Notes: generated by a model not told the origin, from the letters alone. DNA of 60,432 nt from CAZHOS01 sp964534605 (GCA_964534605.1 CAZHOS010000002.1:1-60432); one strand, 5' to 3'; shown: positions 7,287 to 16,343, numbered from the stretch's first letter. A program made the numbers and translations.

Positions 7287-9032
7287 TTAGCTTTCTGTGC
7301 CAACCGGCATGGCGTCAGCGTGCACTGTTATAGAGCAGCTTGCGGCTTCACCGTCAGCATTTGTAACTTCTGCGTTGAATGTAAACGCTCCGTCATTCCA
7401 CACTGTATAGCTCCAGTCACTCCCCTGCACTTCTTGCTGAAGAACTGGCGATAGATCATCTCCATCGTAGTCTGCGTACCAGTCATAGCTAGTAACATCA
7501 GAATCGCTGTTGATCATCAGCCCTACGTTTGTGAATAGAGGTACAGCCTGGCCGTCCTCGATCGAGAACTCGCTGTTATTGCGGTCGTACCCTACAAAAT
7601 GACAAGCGATATCAGATAGATCTTGCTCTGCCGTTGATGGAGCAACTGTTACCTGTAGGACAGTCTCGGTTAGCTGCTCGTGGCGAGCAAAAACTTCTTG
7701 TGGGTCGGTTGGTGTACCGTTCTCGATGTTCTCGGCGCCTCGACTTGGGTCAGGTTGGCCGCCCTCGAATCCAGATAGGAGTGGAGAGTTTTCTTCTGTG
7801 CCGTTGTCGTAGTTGGCTGCGTCGACCGTAACAGTCTCTGCGCCCAGTACGATAGAGTCAATGAGGGAAAGCGCATCGTTAGTACCAACCGGCATCTGTA
7901 GGCCGGACAGTAGGTAGCCTGCTGGGGCAATTACTTGGAACTCGTATGTCCCGCCTGGGCCAATTGGCGCCTCTACAACGATGACCTCGGCAACTCCTGG
8001 CAGAGTGCGCACAAGCTCGGCAGCTTCGGTCGGGTTACCGATCTCGGCTAGTGGCTCGAAGGCTGCTGGAGTAAGCTGACCAGCAAAGTTTAGGCTAGCA
8101 CGGTCGTCATGGATGACGTAGATACCTGGTGCTAGTGGCTGGGTGTCGCTGACGTTGTTGATGGTGACGTTAAAGACACTCTGCTCGACCTCTGCTTCAT
8201 CAGCAGGAGATTCGGCTGCTGGAGCATCGTCCTCGATAACCGGTGTAGTTGTCGGTGTCTCATCGGCTGGTGCTTCTGGGAGGCTAGCTGTAAGCGACAG
8301 TCGCAAGACAGTCTCGGTTAGCTGCTCGTGGCGAGCAAAAACTTCTTGTGGGTCGGTTGGTGTACCGTTCTCGATGTTCTCGGCGCCTCGACTTGGGTCA
8401 GGTTGGCCGCCCTCGAATCCAGATAGGAGTGGAGAGTTTTCTTCTGTGCCGTTGTCGTAGTTGGCTGCGTCGACCGTAACAGTCTCTGCGCCCAGTACGA
8501 TAGAGTCAATGAGGGAAAGCGCATCGTTAGTACCAACCGGCATCTGTAGGCCGGACAGTAGGTAGCCTGCTGGGGCAATTACTTGGAACTCGTATGTCCC
8601 GCCTGGGCCAATTGGCGCCTCTACAACGATGACCTCGGCAACTCCTGGCAGAGTGCGCACAAGCTCGGCAGCTTCGGTCGGGTTACCGATCTCGGCTAGT
8701 GGCTCGAAGGCTGCTGGAGTAAGCTGACCAGCAAAGTTTAGGCTAGCACGGTCGTCATGGATGACGTAGATACCTGGTGCTAGTGGCTGGGTGTCGCTGA
8801 CGTTGTTGATGGTGACAGAGTAGGTGTAGAGATTATCGTTACTACTTACTGTCTGGATCTCGACTGTGTCAGATGTTGATATAAGGTCCACGGCTGCTTG
8901 GCTACCAAGTGGTGCTTCAAGACTCTGGGTGTCCGTGCTTTGTGCAGACAGCACAGCACCGCCAATAGAGGCTGATGCGATAAGCCCGAACATGGCCATG
9001 GACATTGCGTTTGATGATATGTTTTTTCTCAC
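7287..9032 (-). CDS. Secreted surface protein with two identical Spondin-like domains and a PKD-like C-terminus
   Basis: This 581-residue protein starts at a GTG with AAAGGAG upstream and has a signal-peptide-like N-terminus (MRKNISSNAMSMAMFGLIAS). Two copies of a domain of about 170 residues follow; phrases such as APGIYVIHDDRASLNFAGQ, and PGVAEVIVVEAP in both, resemble the Spondin N-terminal domain found in bacterial exported proteins. Copy one is about residues 74-243 and copy two about 290-459, joined by an acidic Pro/Thr/Ala linker. The C-terminal 110 residues include DVTSYDWYADYDGDD and look like a PKD or Ig-like fold. It may be an adhesin; no sorting motif was seen. The gene is monocistronic, with a 26-base palindrome upstream. 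Confidence 0.75.
   Translation of the reverse strand: MRKNISSNAMSMAMFGLIASASIGGAVLSAQSTDTQSLEAPLGSQAAVDLISTSDTVEIQTVSSNDNLYTYSVTINNVSDTQPLAPGIYVIHDDRASLNFAGQLTPAAFEPLAEIGNPTEAAELVRTLPGVAEVIVVEAPIGPGGTYEFQVIAPAGYLLSGLQMPVGTNDALSLIDSIVLGAETVTVDAANYDNGTEENSPLLSGFEGGQPDPSRGAENIENGTPTDPQEVFARHEQLTETVLRLSLTASLPEAPADETPTTTPVIEDDAPAAESPADEAEVEQSVFNVTINNVSDTQPLAPGIYVIHDDRASLNFAGQLTPAAFEPLAEIGNPTEAAELVRTLPGVAEVIVVEAPIGPGGTYEFQVIAPAGYLLSGLQMPVGTNDALSLIDSIVLGAETVTVDAANYDNGTEENSPLLSGFEGGQPDPSRGAENIENGTPTDPQEVFARHEQLTETVLQVTVAPSTAEQDLSDIACHFVGYDRNNSEFSIEDGQAVPLFTNVGLMINSDSDVTSYDWYADYDGDDLSPVLQQEVQGSDWSYTVWNDGAFTFNAEVTNADGEAASCSITVHADAMPVGTES
7659..8816. repeat. 510-base perfect direct repeat inside the surface protein gene
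   Basis: Bases 7659-8168 and 8307-8816 appear identical over 510 positions at an offset of 648. The 138 bases between encode the linker. Absence of even synonymous differences means a recent duplication, active gene conversion, or an assembly artefact. Copy number in the real genome may differ. Confidence 0.9.
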
Positions 9033-9137
9033 GTTTTCTCCTTTACAAGAGTGTCAGCCGGAGAAGGCTGAATATTACGTTATCCCTCCACGAGAGCCGA
9101 AGCTCTAGCGGTAAAAACATAATACATACGTGATTAG

Positions 9138-9163
9138 AAAATGTAAAGTTAACTTTACATTTT
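9138..9163. promoter_or_regulatory. 26-base perfect palindrome upstream of the surface protein gene
   Basis: The half-site AAAATGTAAAGTT is followed immediately by its exact reverse complement. It lies about 105 bases upstream of the surface protein start and 135 bases after the end of the MFS gene. No T-run follows, so an operator for a dimeric repressor is more likely than a terminator. The rest of 9033-9297 is AT-rich with no gene. Confidence 0.6.
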
Positions 9164-9297
9164 ACTTCTTTAGTCTTGCTGTTTGAGGTGGTCTCTACGA
9201 GAAAATATATCATCATTATACTCCCTTTATATGAGAGAATGCTGAACACAAATTGATGACGTCACTTCCACGCTTTAATCAATCGCTTCTACACCAA

Positions 9298-10458
9298 TTA
9301 ATTAAAGGATCTTTTGCTAAGAGATAGCACTAAAGCAAGGCAAATTAAGGAGAGTGCGCCGACGCCGGCCGCAGTGTTGGCCAACCCTAAACTCTCCCCT
9401 GCAAGCCCGATGACTATAGTAGACCCAATAGCTACTATGCTCTTAATACTGGAAATAGTCGACAGCAATATAGATCTTCGAGACGAAGGGAATGTCGAGT
9501 TAAGCCTCTCGCTAAGTAGGACAGATATAGCACCCAGCAATGCTCCAGCGATCCCAAGGATCAATAAGCCTAACCATCCGCCAATTATACTAATGATAAA
9601 TAATATTGGAATTAAGACGACTATCTCTTTAAAATAAGCCGATAGCCTATGAGCATAAAGACTTCCCATGGCCACTAATACTATAAGCACAGTCCATATC
9701 ATCCCCACATCGAAGGCATCGCTAACACCAATCTCGACCGTAAATAGTTGAAAATAATCATTACGAAACTGAGTTAAGATTGCGAACGTCAAGAATACGG
9801 CCAACCAATAGCGGCTCTTCTGAGGTAAGTTTAGAGTTTTTCTGATCCCCTTGTCCCTCTTGCCTAAAGAATGTTTGCCTTCTTCCTCCAACCCTAATAA
9901 TAAAGCGACATTAAGGAGCGCAGGGATAATTGATATAAAGAATAAAGTATTCAGAGAATAGTCACGAGCCAATACGCTACCCGTAATATTTCCAAGAGTC
10001 ACCCCTCCAAGATAAGCAAACTGCAGCCGTCCCTGCATAATTGTAAATATTTTTTTCTTGAGACTGGCACTACAGTCTATGATCGAGTCGTACATCATGG
10101 CACTGTAAGTTCCCGAGAGGGCAGATACGAATATGCCGTGGAGTATGTAGCCAGCTATAAACACACCGATACCTGCACTTAAGCCCAAGACAAGAGAAGC
10201 TAATGCCGAAAATACAGCTCCGATTACGGCAGTACCTTTGCGGGACCATCTATCCGCTAAGATCCCAGAAGGTATATCGAATATAAATATGGATAGGAAT
10301 AAGAATGATGTCACTAGCCCGACTTGTCCAACGCTGATGCCAATACTGCTCATAAATAGCTTTTCTACGGCATACCAAAATATAAAACCATTCAGAAAGT
10401 TAGAGATGATGAGTTTATTTTGATATTTATTACTTCGAATTTCAGAGAATTCTTTCAT
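9298..10458 (-). CDS. MFS transporter
   Basis: The product has about twelve hydrophobic helices in roughly 386 residues. The loop between helices 2 and 3 reads FDIPSGILADRWSRKGTAVI, a form of the MFS motif A (G-x-x-x-D-R-x-x-R). A long cytoplasmic loop near residues 195-215 is charged (EEEGKHSLGKRDKGIRKTL), separating two six-helix halves. Drug or small-molecule export is the usual role, but the substrate is not visible. The ATG at 10458 (MKEFSEIRS) is preferred over a start eight codons upstream. The gene is AT-richer than its neighbours, which may indicate transfer. It is divergent from the permease operon at 10530. Confidence 0.85.
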   Translation of the reverse strand: MKEFSEIRSNKYQNKLIISNFLNGFIFWYAVEKLFMSSIGISVGQVGLVTSFLFLSIFIFDIPSGILADRWSRKGTAVIGAVFSALASLVLGLSAGIGVFIAGYILHGIFVSALSGTYSAMMYDSIIDCSASLKKKIFTIMQGRLQFAYLGGVTLGNITGSVLARDYSLNTLFFISIIPALLNVALLLGLEEEGKHSLGKRDKGIRKTLNLPQKSRYWLAVFLTFAILTQFRNDYFQLFTVEIGVSDAFDVGMIWTVLIVLVAMGSLYAHRLSAYFKEIVVLIPILFIISIIGGWLGLLILGIAGALLGAISVLLSERLNSTFPSSRRSILLSTISSIKSIVAIGSTIVIGLAGESLGLANTAAGVGALSLICLALVLSLSKRSFN

Positions 10459-10516
10459 AGTGGTAATTGTACAACAACCCATAAAAGACTGAGAGGAATA
10501 AATGCTTATTTATAGG

Positions 10517-10522
10517 TATAAT
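10517..10522 (+). promoter_or_regulatory. -10 element, leaderless type
   Basis: Consensus TATAAT ends 7 bases before the ATG at 10530. Transcription would start at or next to the A of the start codon, and no Shine-Dalgarno sequence fits in between. No good -35 hexamer is visible. Confidence 0.65.
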
Positions 10523-10529
10523 TAGAGTT

Positions 10530-11555
10530 ATGTTGAAGGCGTTAAGAATGAATAGTGTCTTGAGTAGGTCGCAGATGCAACCTATCATACTGGTGCTTGT
10601 GACTACCTTGCTACTCATTGCTAGTGACCAGCTAAGGGGGTCTTTGATCCTTCCTAATATTATTCAAGACTTTGTTACGTTAGCAATGAGCATATTTGTA
10701 GAGGCTCTACCCTTTATTGTACTAGGAGCCTTTTTGGCCACCATCGTAAATAATTATGTACCAGCAGAAAAGATGTTAGCTGTACTACCAAAAAAAGGTG
10801 TTTTTCGAAGAGGAATGATATCTAGTTTAGGATTCTTTATGCCTGTGTGCGAATGCGGTAACGTGCCTCTTAGTAGATCTCTAGTAATGCAGGGGCTTAA
10901 GCCGTCCGAGGCGATCGCCTTCTTGCTGGCTGCTCCGGTGCTTAACCCTGTTACTATTTGGTCTACCTGGGCTGCATTTGGTTTTGACCCAGCTATTGTA
11001 TACTCACGCGTCATCGCCACGGTACTAATCGCTTGGACCATAAGCTATGTTATCTCGCTAAAAAAGAACGAGCAGGAGTTTCTGACCGATTCTTTTACCA
11101 AAACATGCGCCGTGCACCGCAAAAAAAGCACCAAGTCTCGCAGCTCCTCTGCCCATAAATCTCGATCCTTTGCGAAGGGCTTCTCGAGCGAAGCCTACAC
11201 AATGATGCGCATGCTAGCATTTGGCGCCATTGTTGCTGGGTTGGTGCAAACATTTATCCCGCGCGAGATACTACTTGGTATTGGCAGCAATGTCGTGCTG
11301 TCAATTGTGGCCATGCTACTGCTAGCATTTGTCGTATCGATCTGTGCTAACGTTGATGCATTCTTTGCCCTGGCCTTCGCCAACACCTTTAGTGCAGGTT
11401 CGATCGTGAGCTTTTTGGTATTTGGTCCAATGATAGACATCAAGATGATCGCCCTACTAAAGACAACCTTTACTAAAGAGCTGATGATTACCGTCTCGTT
11501 ACTGGCATTGTCAATGAGCGCGCTAACTGGGCTGGTGGTAACTTATGCGTTTTAA
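10530..11555 (+). CDS. YcgR-like permease (COG0701, DUF318)
   Basis: This 341-residue integral membrane protein has about eight helices. It carries two conserved cysteine motifs of the family: MPVCECGNVPLSRSLVMQGL near residues 108-127 and VVSICANVDAFFALAF near 265-280, and LAAPVLNPVTIWST in the membrane core. A basic cytoplasmic loop (about 185-215) lies between the halves. The family acts with a YcgQ-type partner, encoded here by the next gene with an 11-base overlap. The substrate is unproven; metal or metal-ligand handling has been suggested for the pair. It is the first gene of a three-gene operon with a leaderless-type promoter. Confidence 0.8.
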   Translation: MLKALRMNSVLSRSQMQPIILVLVTTLLLIASDQLRGSLILPNIIQDFVTLAMSIFVEALPFIVLGAFLATIVNNYVPAEKMLAVLPKKGVFRRGMISSLGFFMPVCECGNVPLSRSLVMQGLKPSEAIAFLLAAPVLNPVTIWSTWAAFGFDPAIVYSRVIATVLIAWTISYVISLKKNEQEFLTDSFTKTCAVHRKKSTKSRSSSAHKSRSFAKGFSSEAYTMMRMLAFGAIVAGLVQTFIPREILLGIGSNVVLSIVAMLLLAFVVSICANVDAFFALAFANTFSAGSIVSFLVFGPMIDIKMIALLKTTFTKELMITVSLLALSMSALTGLVVTYAF

Positions 11556-12261
11556 CCCCAAACAATTGCTTTCGCCCATCTATATGCTGCTTATAGCTAG
11601 CGTTTATGTGCTATACCTATGGATTAGCGGGCAGCTAGATCTATATATCCACCCCCGCTATATAATCTTTACTGGTGTAGCAGCAGTGATCACGCTGGTA
11701 CTAAGCATGGTATACATTTCTAATAATGACAGAGACCCTTCCGAAATCGTGTTATCCAAGATAGACATACTGTTAATCATAGTGCTTGGTCTGGGGCTTT
11801 TTTTGCCGGCTAGAACGCTCAGTTCGTCGACGTTCGGTCGGCGACTGGCCAGCGACAATCTAGCTGGTGCAACGGACAGTAGAACTTCTGCTCCCCTGCT
11901 CTTTTCTGGCTCCTCGCGGGGGCTACGGATTGGCGACTGGGCGCAGACCCTGCAGAGCGAGCGTGATGCCTCCTACTTTGCAACCAAACCTGCCAACTTT
12001 AGTGGCTTCCTCTACGACGCAGGGCTGGGACCAGACACCGTCTGGCTGGCAAGGTTCGCCGTTACCTGCTGTGCCGTCGATGCCCAGCCTATTGGCGTGC
12101 CAGTACTCATCGATGGCTGGCAGGATACCTACCAAAGTGACGAGTGGCTAGAAGTAGAGGGCGTATTTGTAGAAACAGAAGTAGACGGCCAGACCTTCTT
12201 TGCGCTCGAAATAAGCGATATAAAGCAAATAGACGAACCTGATAATCCCTATGTCAACTAA
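11545..12261 (+). CDS. YcgQ-like partner protein (TIGR03943 type)
   Basis: This 238-residue protein has three N-terminal membrane helices (about 10-28, 36-56 and 71-90), then an extracytoplasmic domain of about 140 residues. That domain contains DTVWLARFAVTCCAVDAQPI (near 165-184), the paired-cysteine motif typical of this family, and YQSDEWLEVEGVF. The overlaps with both neighbours (11 bases each side) imply translational coupling and joint function with the upstream permease. The double cysteine suggests metal or thiol chemistry outside the membrane; this is inference. Confidence 0.78.
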   Translation: MRFNPKQLLSPIYMLLIASVYVLYLWISGQLDLYIHPRYIIFTGVAAVITLVLSMVYISNNDRDPSEIVLSKIDILLIIVLGLGLFLPARTLSSSTFGRRLASDNLAGATDSRTSAPLLFSGSSRGLRIGDWAQTLQSERDASYFATKPANFSGFLYDAGLGPDTVWLARFAVTCCAVDAQPIGVPVLIDGWQDTYQSDEWLEVEGVFVETEVDGQTFFALEISDIKQIDEPDNPYVN

Positions 12262-13660
12262 CTCTTATAGGCGCACTGGCATTATCGTTGTTTTGACCTG
12301 TGCACTACTAATTATTCTACTGTCTGTACTTTTACTAAGCAGAGGTCCGCGTGTGCGACTCGTAGAATTCTCGCGGCGCCCAGAAGATACTTCGTTGCAG
12401 CGCGGCGAAACTATTCGACTACTATTTGACCGTAGGTTAAGCGAAGAGGATCACTCCCCGAAGATATCTTTCCTACCAGAAATAGATTTTAGCGCGCAAA
12501 CAAACGGTCAATCGATAACCATAACGCTGGACGACAATCTGCAGAGCTCGACCAAGTACAGCCTAAACATCGCCGCAGGCATTAGTGAGGACGGCGGCTC
12601 ATCCCTATCTAGTGGCTTTAGCTATACCTTTACTTCGGCAGCCGCGCGGCTTTTATATATAGATAGAAACTATCCCGACGGGTATTTCGAAAGTCCAACT
12701 AATGTCGAGGATGACGTCCCGGACAATCTGATGCTAACCGGCTTAAACGGCGAGCCAGAGTCAATCTTTAGTCATGCCGTGATCAGCTCGTACGCGGCGA
12801 CGGATGCTTACGCGGCAGTACTTATCGAGGACGACGGATCTAACAGAATATTTATTGTTAACCTAGATAACCGAAATGTCAGAGAGGTCACCCTGCCCTT
12901 TGACGGTCAGGTGCGTGACCTAAGCGTTGCTCGCCGTGGGGATAGAGCATACTATCGGATACGCCCGGACTTTCGCGAGGTTAGTGACGAGTTCTTTGCA
13001 CTTAATGCCAACCGGGTTGAGGCAATAGACCTAGAAACGTCTGTATCCTCACCTATCACCAACGACAACGGTGACCTACTACAAGCATTTTCTCTGCAGA
13101 TTGACCCAACAGGTACCTACGCGCTTATCCAGGAAAATAGTCTGCAATATTTCGCTATTAGCCCTTTTGACGATTTCGAGCCAGTATTGATCGGGTCTCG
13201 CTCTGGCCTGTACGGCTTTAGCGCTGACGGTAACTCGGTGCTATTCCGAGACAACGAGGCCCTCAGTTCATACGACGTTGCTAGCTCCAGCTCAGAGGTA
13301 ATCGCTACCGAAACCGAAGGCTTTATAAGGAGCGCCTCAGGCACCGACCAAGGTGGCATAGTCTATGTCGCTAACGATTCTCGTGACGGGCTTAACCAAC
13401 AGGAGGTCAGGCTCTACAAAGACGGCACCACCGAGCTTATCGTTAGCAGTCTAGATATTGCCCAAGACGCCACTATAGAAAACGCGCGCACGAGCCTAGA
13501 CGGTCGTCATGTTGCCATTGAAGTCCGTCCAGAAGGCTGTCGATTTGACCAAGTCGACGCCTATAGCGTTTGTCAGGGTACATATAACGTAATCTACGAT
13601 ATCCAGCAACAAAGACTATCCTCGCAGCTAGATGGGTTCGCCCCTACTTGGCTGCCTTAG
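12251..13660 (+). CDS. Membrane-anchored protein with Big_5-type Ig domain and propeller
   Basis: This 469-residue protein begins with an N-terminal membrane anchor (about residues 9-30). An Ig-like domain of the Big_5 kind follows (about 35-130: LVEFSRRPEDTSLQRGETIR, then LFDRRLSEEDHSPKISFLPE, ending GFSYTFTSA). The remaining 330 residues are repeated beta-strand units with phrases such as SADGNSVLFRDNEALSSYD and TSLDGRHVAIEV, typical of a beta-propeller. Similar architecture is seen in the partial gene at the left edge. It overlaps the upstream YcgQ-like gene by 11 bases. It may be an outer-face scaffold or binding partner of the permease; no catalytic residues were identified. Confidence 0.7.
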   Translation: MSTNSYRRTGIIVVLTCALLIILLSVLLLSRGPRVRLVEFSRRPEDTSLQRGETIRLLFDRRLSEEDHSPKISFLPEIDFSAQTNGQSITITLDDNLQSSTKYSLNIAAGISEDGGSSLSSGFSYTFTSAAARLLYIDRNYPDGYFESPTNVEDDVPDNLMLTGLNGEPESIFSHAVISSYAATDAYAAVLIEDDGSNRIFIVNLDNRNVREVTLPFDGQVRDLSVARRGDRAYYRIRPDFREVSDEFFALNANRVEAIDLETSVSSPITNDNGDLLQAFSLQIDPTGTYALIQENSLQYFAISPFDDFEPVLIGSRSGLYGFSADGNSVLFRDNEALSSYDVASSSSEVIATETEGFIRSASGTDQGGIVYVANDSRDGLNQQEVRLYKDGTTELIVSSLDIAQDATIENARTSLDGRHVAIEVRPEGCRFDQVDAYSVCQGTYNVIYDIQQQRLSSQLDGFAPTWLP

Positions 13661-13729
13661 CGATTACGCTCTTAGACACTGATAACGCCTATGTTAGTTA
13701 TTTGGCCAAAAGAGTGCTAAGTTAGACCA

Positions 13730-14659
13730 ATGATACTACTACAAAGCATGCGGAGACTAATGCGTCTAGGGCTGTACTCGCTTGGCATATTTGCGGGCAT
13801 GTCGCTACTGGGGGCGAATATGTCGATAAATAGCAGTCCAGAATCAAGCAGCTTGCTGCCTACCCAGCCCCTACTAACGGCGGCAGCCACGGCTGCCGAT
13901 ACCGACTGGGTAGAAACGCCACTAGATCGGTTGCCTATGACCGACGATCTTCAGCAGACTATAGACGCCTGGGCGTTAGATCAAGATGCCCCCATATCGG
14001 TGGTTGTCACCAGCACCTCTACCGGCGACAGCGTGGCTTATAACGACCAGCAGACCTTCGTCAGCGCTAGTCTATACAAGCTGTACAGCGCTTACGAACT
14101 TCTGCTGCAAGAGCAAGACGCACCGGGCAGGCTAACAACCGCCGCGACAATTGAATACTCGGGGGCAGAGTGCCTAGAGCTTATGATAGTAGTAAGCAAC
14201 AACCTCTGCGCCTTTAACCTGGGACGTAGCGTTGGCTGGCAAAACACTAACCAAACACTTACCTCGCTTGGCTTAACTAGTACCGACGTTAATAATTACA
14301 ATTCCGACGGAGAGCTAGTCGGCGACAAGTACACTACTGCCGCTGACATGAACATCTTTTTGCAAGAGCTGCATGGCGGCGACAGTCTGAGCCAGGAGTA
14401 CAGAGATCTACTGCTAGATCTTATGTTAGCGCAGGAGCTAAACGACGTATTACCCCAAAACATACCAGAAGGCACAGAAATAGCCCACAAAACGGGTGAT
14501 ATAGAGGGTTTTGTGCACAATGCTGGCTATATTATCGCCCCTAGTGATACCTATAGTTATGTTATTTTGACCTCAGACCAGCCCACTTTAGAGGCAGGCA
14601 ACAAGAACATCCAGCAGCTGCTAGCTGGACTCCTAGAATCTATCAGTGTCGCTCAGTAG
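13730..14659 (+). CDS. Class A beta-lactamase-like serine hydrolase, exported
   Basis: This 309-residue protein has an N-terminal hydrophobic segment (about 13-30). The three active-site motifs of penicillin-interacting enzymes are present: SLYK (Ser114, Lys117), SNN (156-158, the SDN position) and KTG (254-256). The overall length matches class A beta-lactamases, but I do not see the usual Glu166 loop, so D,D-peptidase-like or other hydrolysis is equally possible. The phrase KTGDIEGFVHNAGYI is typical of this family in Gram-positive relatives. TAAGTT ends 6 bases before the ATG (leaderless type). Likely role: cell-wall peptide hydrolysis or beta-lactam defence; not distinguishable here. Confidence 0.82.
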   Translation: MILLQSMRRLMRLGLYSLGIFAGMSLLGANMSINSSPESSSLLPTQPLLTAAATAADTDWVETPLDRLPMTDDLQQTIDAWALDQDAPISVVVTSTSTGDSVAYNDQQTFVSASLYKLYSAYELLLQEQDAPGRLTTAATIEYSGAECLELMIVVSNNLCAFNLGRSVGWQNTNQTLTSLGLTSTDVNNYNSDGELVGDKYTTAADMNIFLQELHGGDSLSQEYRDLLLDLMLAQELNDVLPQNIPEGTEIAHKTGDIEGFVHNAGYIIAPSDTYSYVILTSDQPTLEAGNKNIQQLLAGLLESISVAQ

Positions 14660-14679
14660 CTATAAGTCGTTTTTTACTA

Positions 14680-14708
14680 TAGACAATATTATAAAAGAGT
14701 GTTATAAT
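14680..14708 (+). promoter_or_regulatory. Near-consensus sigma-70-type promoter
   Basis: TAGACA (14680-14685) and TATAAT (14703-14708) are separated by exactly 17 bases. The predicted start near 14715 gives a leader of about 20 bases with AGAGG before the ATG at 14736. This is the best -35/-10 pair in the window. Confidence 0.8.
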
Positions 14709-14735
14709 ATGCATTAATTTAAATATAGAGGTTTT

Positions 14736-15677
14736 ATGACCAATAGTTTTCTAAAAGAACGTCCCGCTCCGCCATTACTGCGCGTGCCCGAAAAGCCTGA
14801 TTTGCAGGCGATAGAACCATCTGTCGACCAAAGTCCAACTATAGACAGCATCCAAGCCCGTGCTCTCATGCTGAGTAAAGCCAACGGCAACACTAACAGG
14901 GATCAGCAAATCGCAGAGGTAACCCCTAGAATCAACGGGATGGCTAGTGATATAGACGACGCTATTACTGCGGAGCCCCCAGGCGAGGATCTGTTCCCGA
15001 GAGCTGAAGGTATTTCGCCAATTCCAGCTGCCCAAGAAGCGCACGGATATATATGCGAATCTGCCAGTGTTGATCCGCAAAGCCCCCGAGGACAGGCCGT
15101 CGGTCTTGTTATTGGTAGACGAGGTATAGACGTTGCGATAGCATTAAAGAAAAGAGGGCAGGAGCAGAAGAGTCCGTCAAAGACAGGGACGATCGAAGAT
15201 AGTTTCGAGGGTTTAAGCAAAGCTATGAACCCAACCGATAGTGAATCCAACACAGACCTAGAAGAAGCCGAGACTAACACTAGCATAGGCTATCAAGAGG
15301 GCATGGGGCCAACAGAAACCTCTGTGGCAACAGGTGTTGTGCCAGTGAATGATATAGAGGCAATCGGTAAGGCAGCTCAACTCATCATTTCAGGCAATAT
15401 GAGCCTAGATGAAGCAAAGGAACATGCAAACAGCGACCCGCACCTAGCTGGTAACAGCGGCCGGTCGACAATCCTTAGCGCCCCCTTAGAGCCCAGACAA
15501 AATCTTCCTAAGCAGAAAGTAGCTCGAAATATCCGCCGCGTTAGTACTGCCCCTAATCCCGAGGGCGTAACTAAAACCAAACCTCTAGAAGGTAAGGTTT
15601 ATACAAGGAAAGAGACTGGTGGTAGAAGCATACTGAAATCCTTGCGCAGGCTGTCCCGTAAATCAAGAAAAGGCTAG
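14736..15677 (+). CDS. Hypothetical hydrophilic protein, 313 residues
   Basis: I do not recognise this protein. It has no membrane segment or signal peptide. The composition is polar with many Pro, Glu, Ser and Thr, suggesting large disordered regions. The C-terminal 18 residues are strongly basic (ILKSLRRLSRKSRKG), which could bind nucleic acid or membrane. A region near 205-230 (NDIEAIGKAAQLIISGN, then MSLDEAKEHANSD) looks like a short helical domain. It is driven by a near-consensus promoter, unusual for this window, so expression may be high. Confidence 0.6.
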   Translation: MTNSFLKERPAPPLLRVPEKPDLQAIEPSVDQSPTIDSIQARALMLSKANGNTNRDQQIAEVTPRINGMASDIDDAITAEPPGEDLFPRAEGISPIPAAQEAHGYICESASVDPQSPRGQAVGLVIGRRGIDVAIALKKRGQEQKSPSKTGTIEDSFEGLSKAMNPTDSESNTDLEEAETNTSIGYQEGMGPTETSVATGVVPVNDIEAIGKAAQLIISGNMSLDEAKEHANSDPHLAGNSGRSTILSAPLEPRQNLPKQKVARNIRRVSTAPNPEGVTKTKPLEGKVYTRKETGGRSILKSLRRLSRKSRKG

Positions 15678-15703
15678 GTCTGGCAACTTCTACCTCCATA
15701 TAC

Positions 15704-15709
15704 TACAAT
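15704..15709 (+). promoter_or_regulatory. -10 element, leaderless type
   Basis: TACAAT ends 7 bases before the ATG at 15717, with no Shine-Dalgarno sequence between. Confidence 0.55.
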
Positions 15710-15716
15710 TGTAGTT

Positions 15717-16343
15717 ATGGTAAAAAACATAGACAAACTCCCAGCTACACAAGTATTTAACTACGTGGTAAAAGCGGCGCTATTTGCGTCGTTTTTTGTT
15801 GCGATCTTCTTCCCCCCAGAAGTATTAGAGGGCAAAGGCATGGCCTTTCGCGCGCCGCTTTTCTTGGCTTCGGCTATTCTAGTGCCGATCATATATAGCC
15901 GCGGCGGCATTGCTGGCAAGAAAAAGAAACTCAAGCTTAGCCAGCGTAAGGGCTACCCACATTTGGCAGACGGCCTGCTAGCCATGCCCTTCCTACTAGA
16001 TACACTGGGCAACCTGTTTGGTTTTTATGACAAATACAATGCCACCGACGATGTGCTGCACTTTACAAATTGGGTCTTCTTGGTGCTGGCGTTTATGGCC
16101 TTCCGTTACCGTAAGAGTAGTAGCAACAAAGACGGCATATTAATCGGCGCAGGGTTTGGGGCGATTATGATCGTCGTCTGGGAGGCATTCGAGTGGCTGA
16201 TATCCGATGCTGGCCCGTTCGCCGGTGACGTACCCGATGCGCTCAGCCTAACCTACGGCGACACTATTGGCGATTTAGTTATTAGCTTTAGCGGTGGTGT
16301 CCTGGGTGCGGTTATCGCTCGTTACTGGTTTGGTCGCAAGTAG
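15717..16343 (+). CDS. YjdF-like (DUF2238) membrane protein
   Basis: This 208-residue protein has about five or six hydrophobic helices. It has conserved family residues: ATDDVLHFTNWVF (Asp-Asp and His near 114-118), WEAFEWLISDAGP (near 159-171) and YGDTIGDLVISFSGG (near 180-194). The same residues occur in the COG3647 / DUF2238 family, whose function is unknown. A basic loop (KKKKLKLSQRK) marks the cytoplasmic side. The gene is followed after 44 bases by a TVP38 family gene, probably separately expressed since each has its own -10-like element. Confidence 0.7.
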   Translation: MVKNIDKLPATQVFNYVVKAALFASFFVAIFFPPEVLEGKGMAFRAPLFLASAILVPIIYSRGGIAGKKKKLKLSQRKGYPHLADGLLAMPFLLDTLGNLFGFYDKYNATDDVLHFTNWVFLVLAFMAFRYRKSSSNKDGILIGAGFGAIMIVVWEAFEWLISDAGPFAGDVPDALSLTYGDTIGDLVISFSGGVLGAVIARYWFGRK

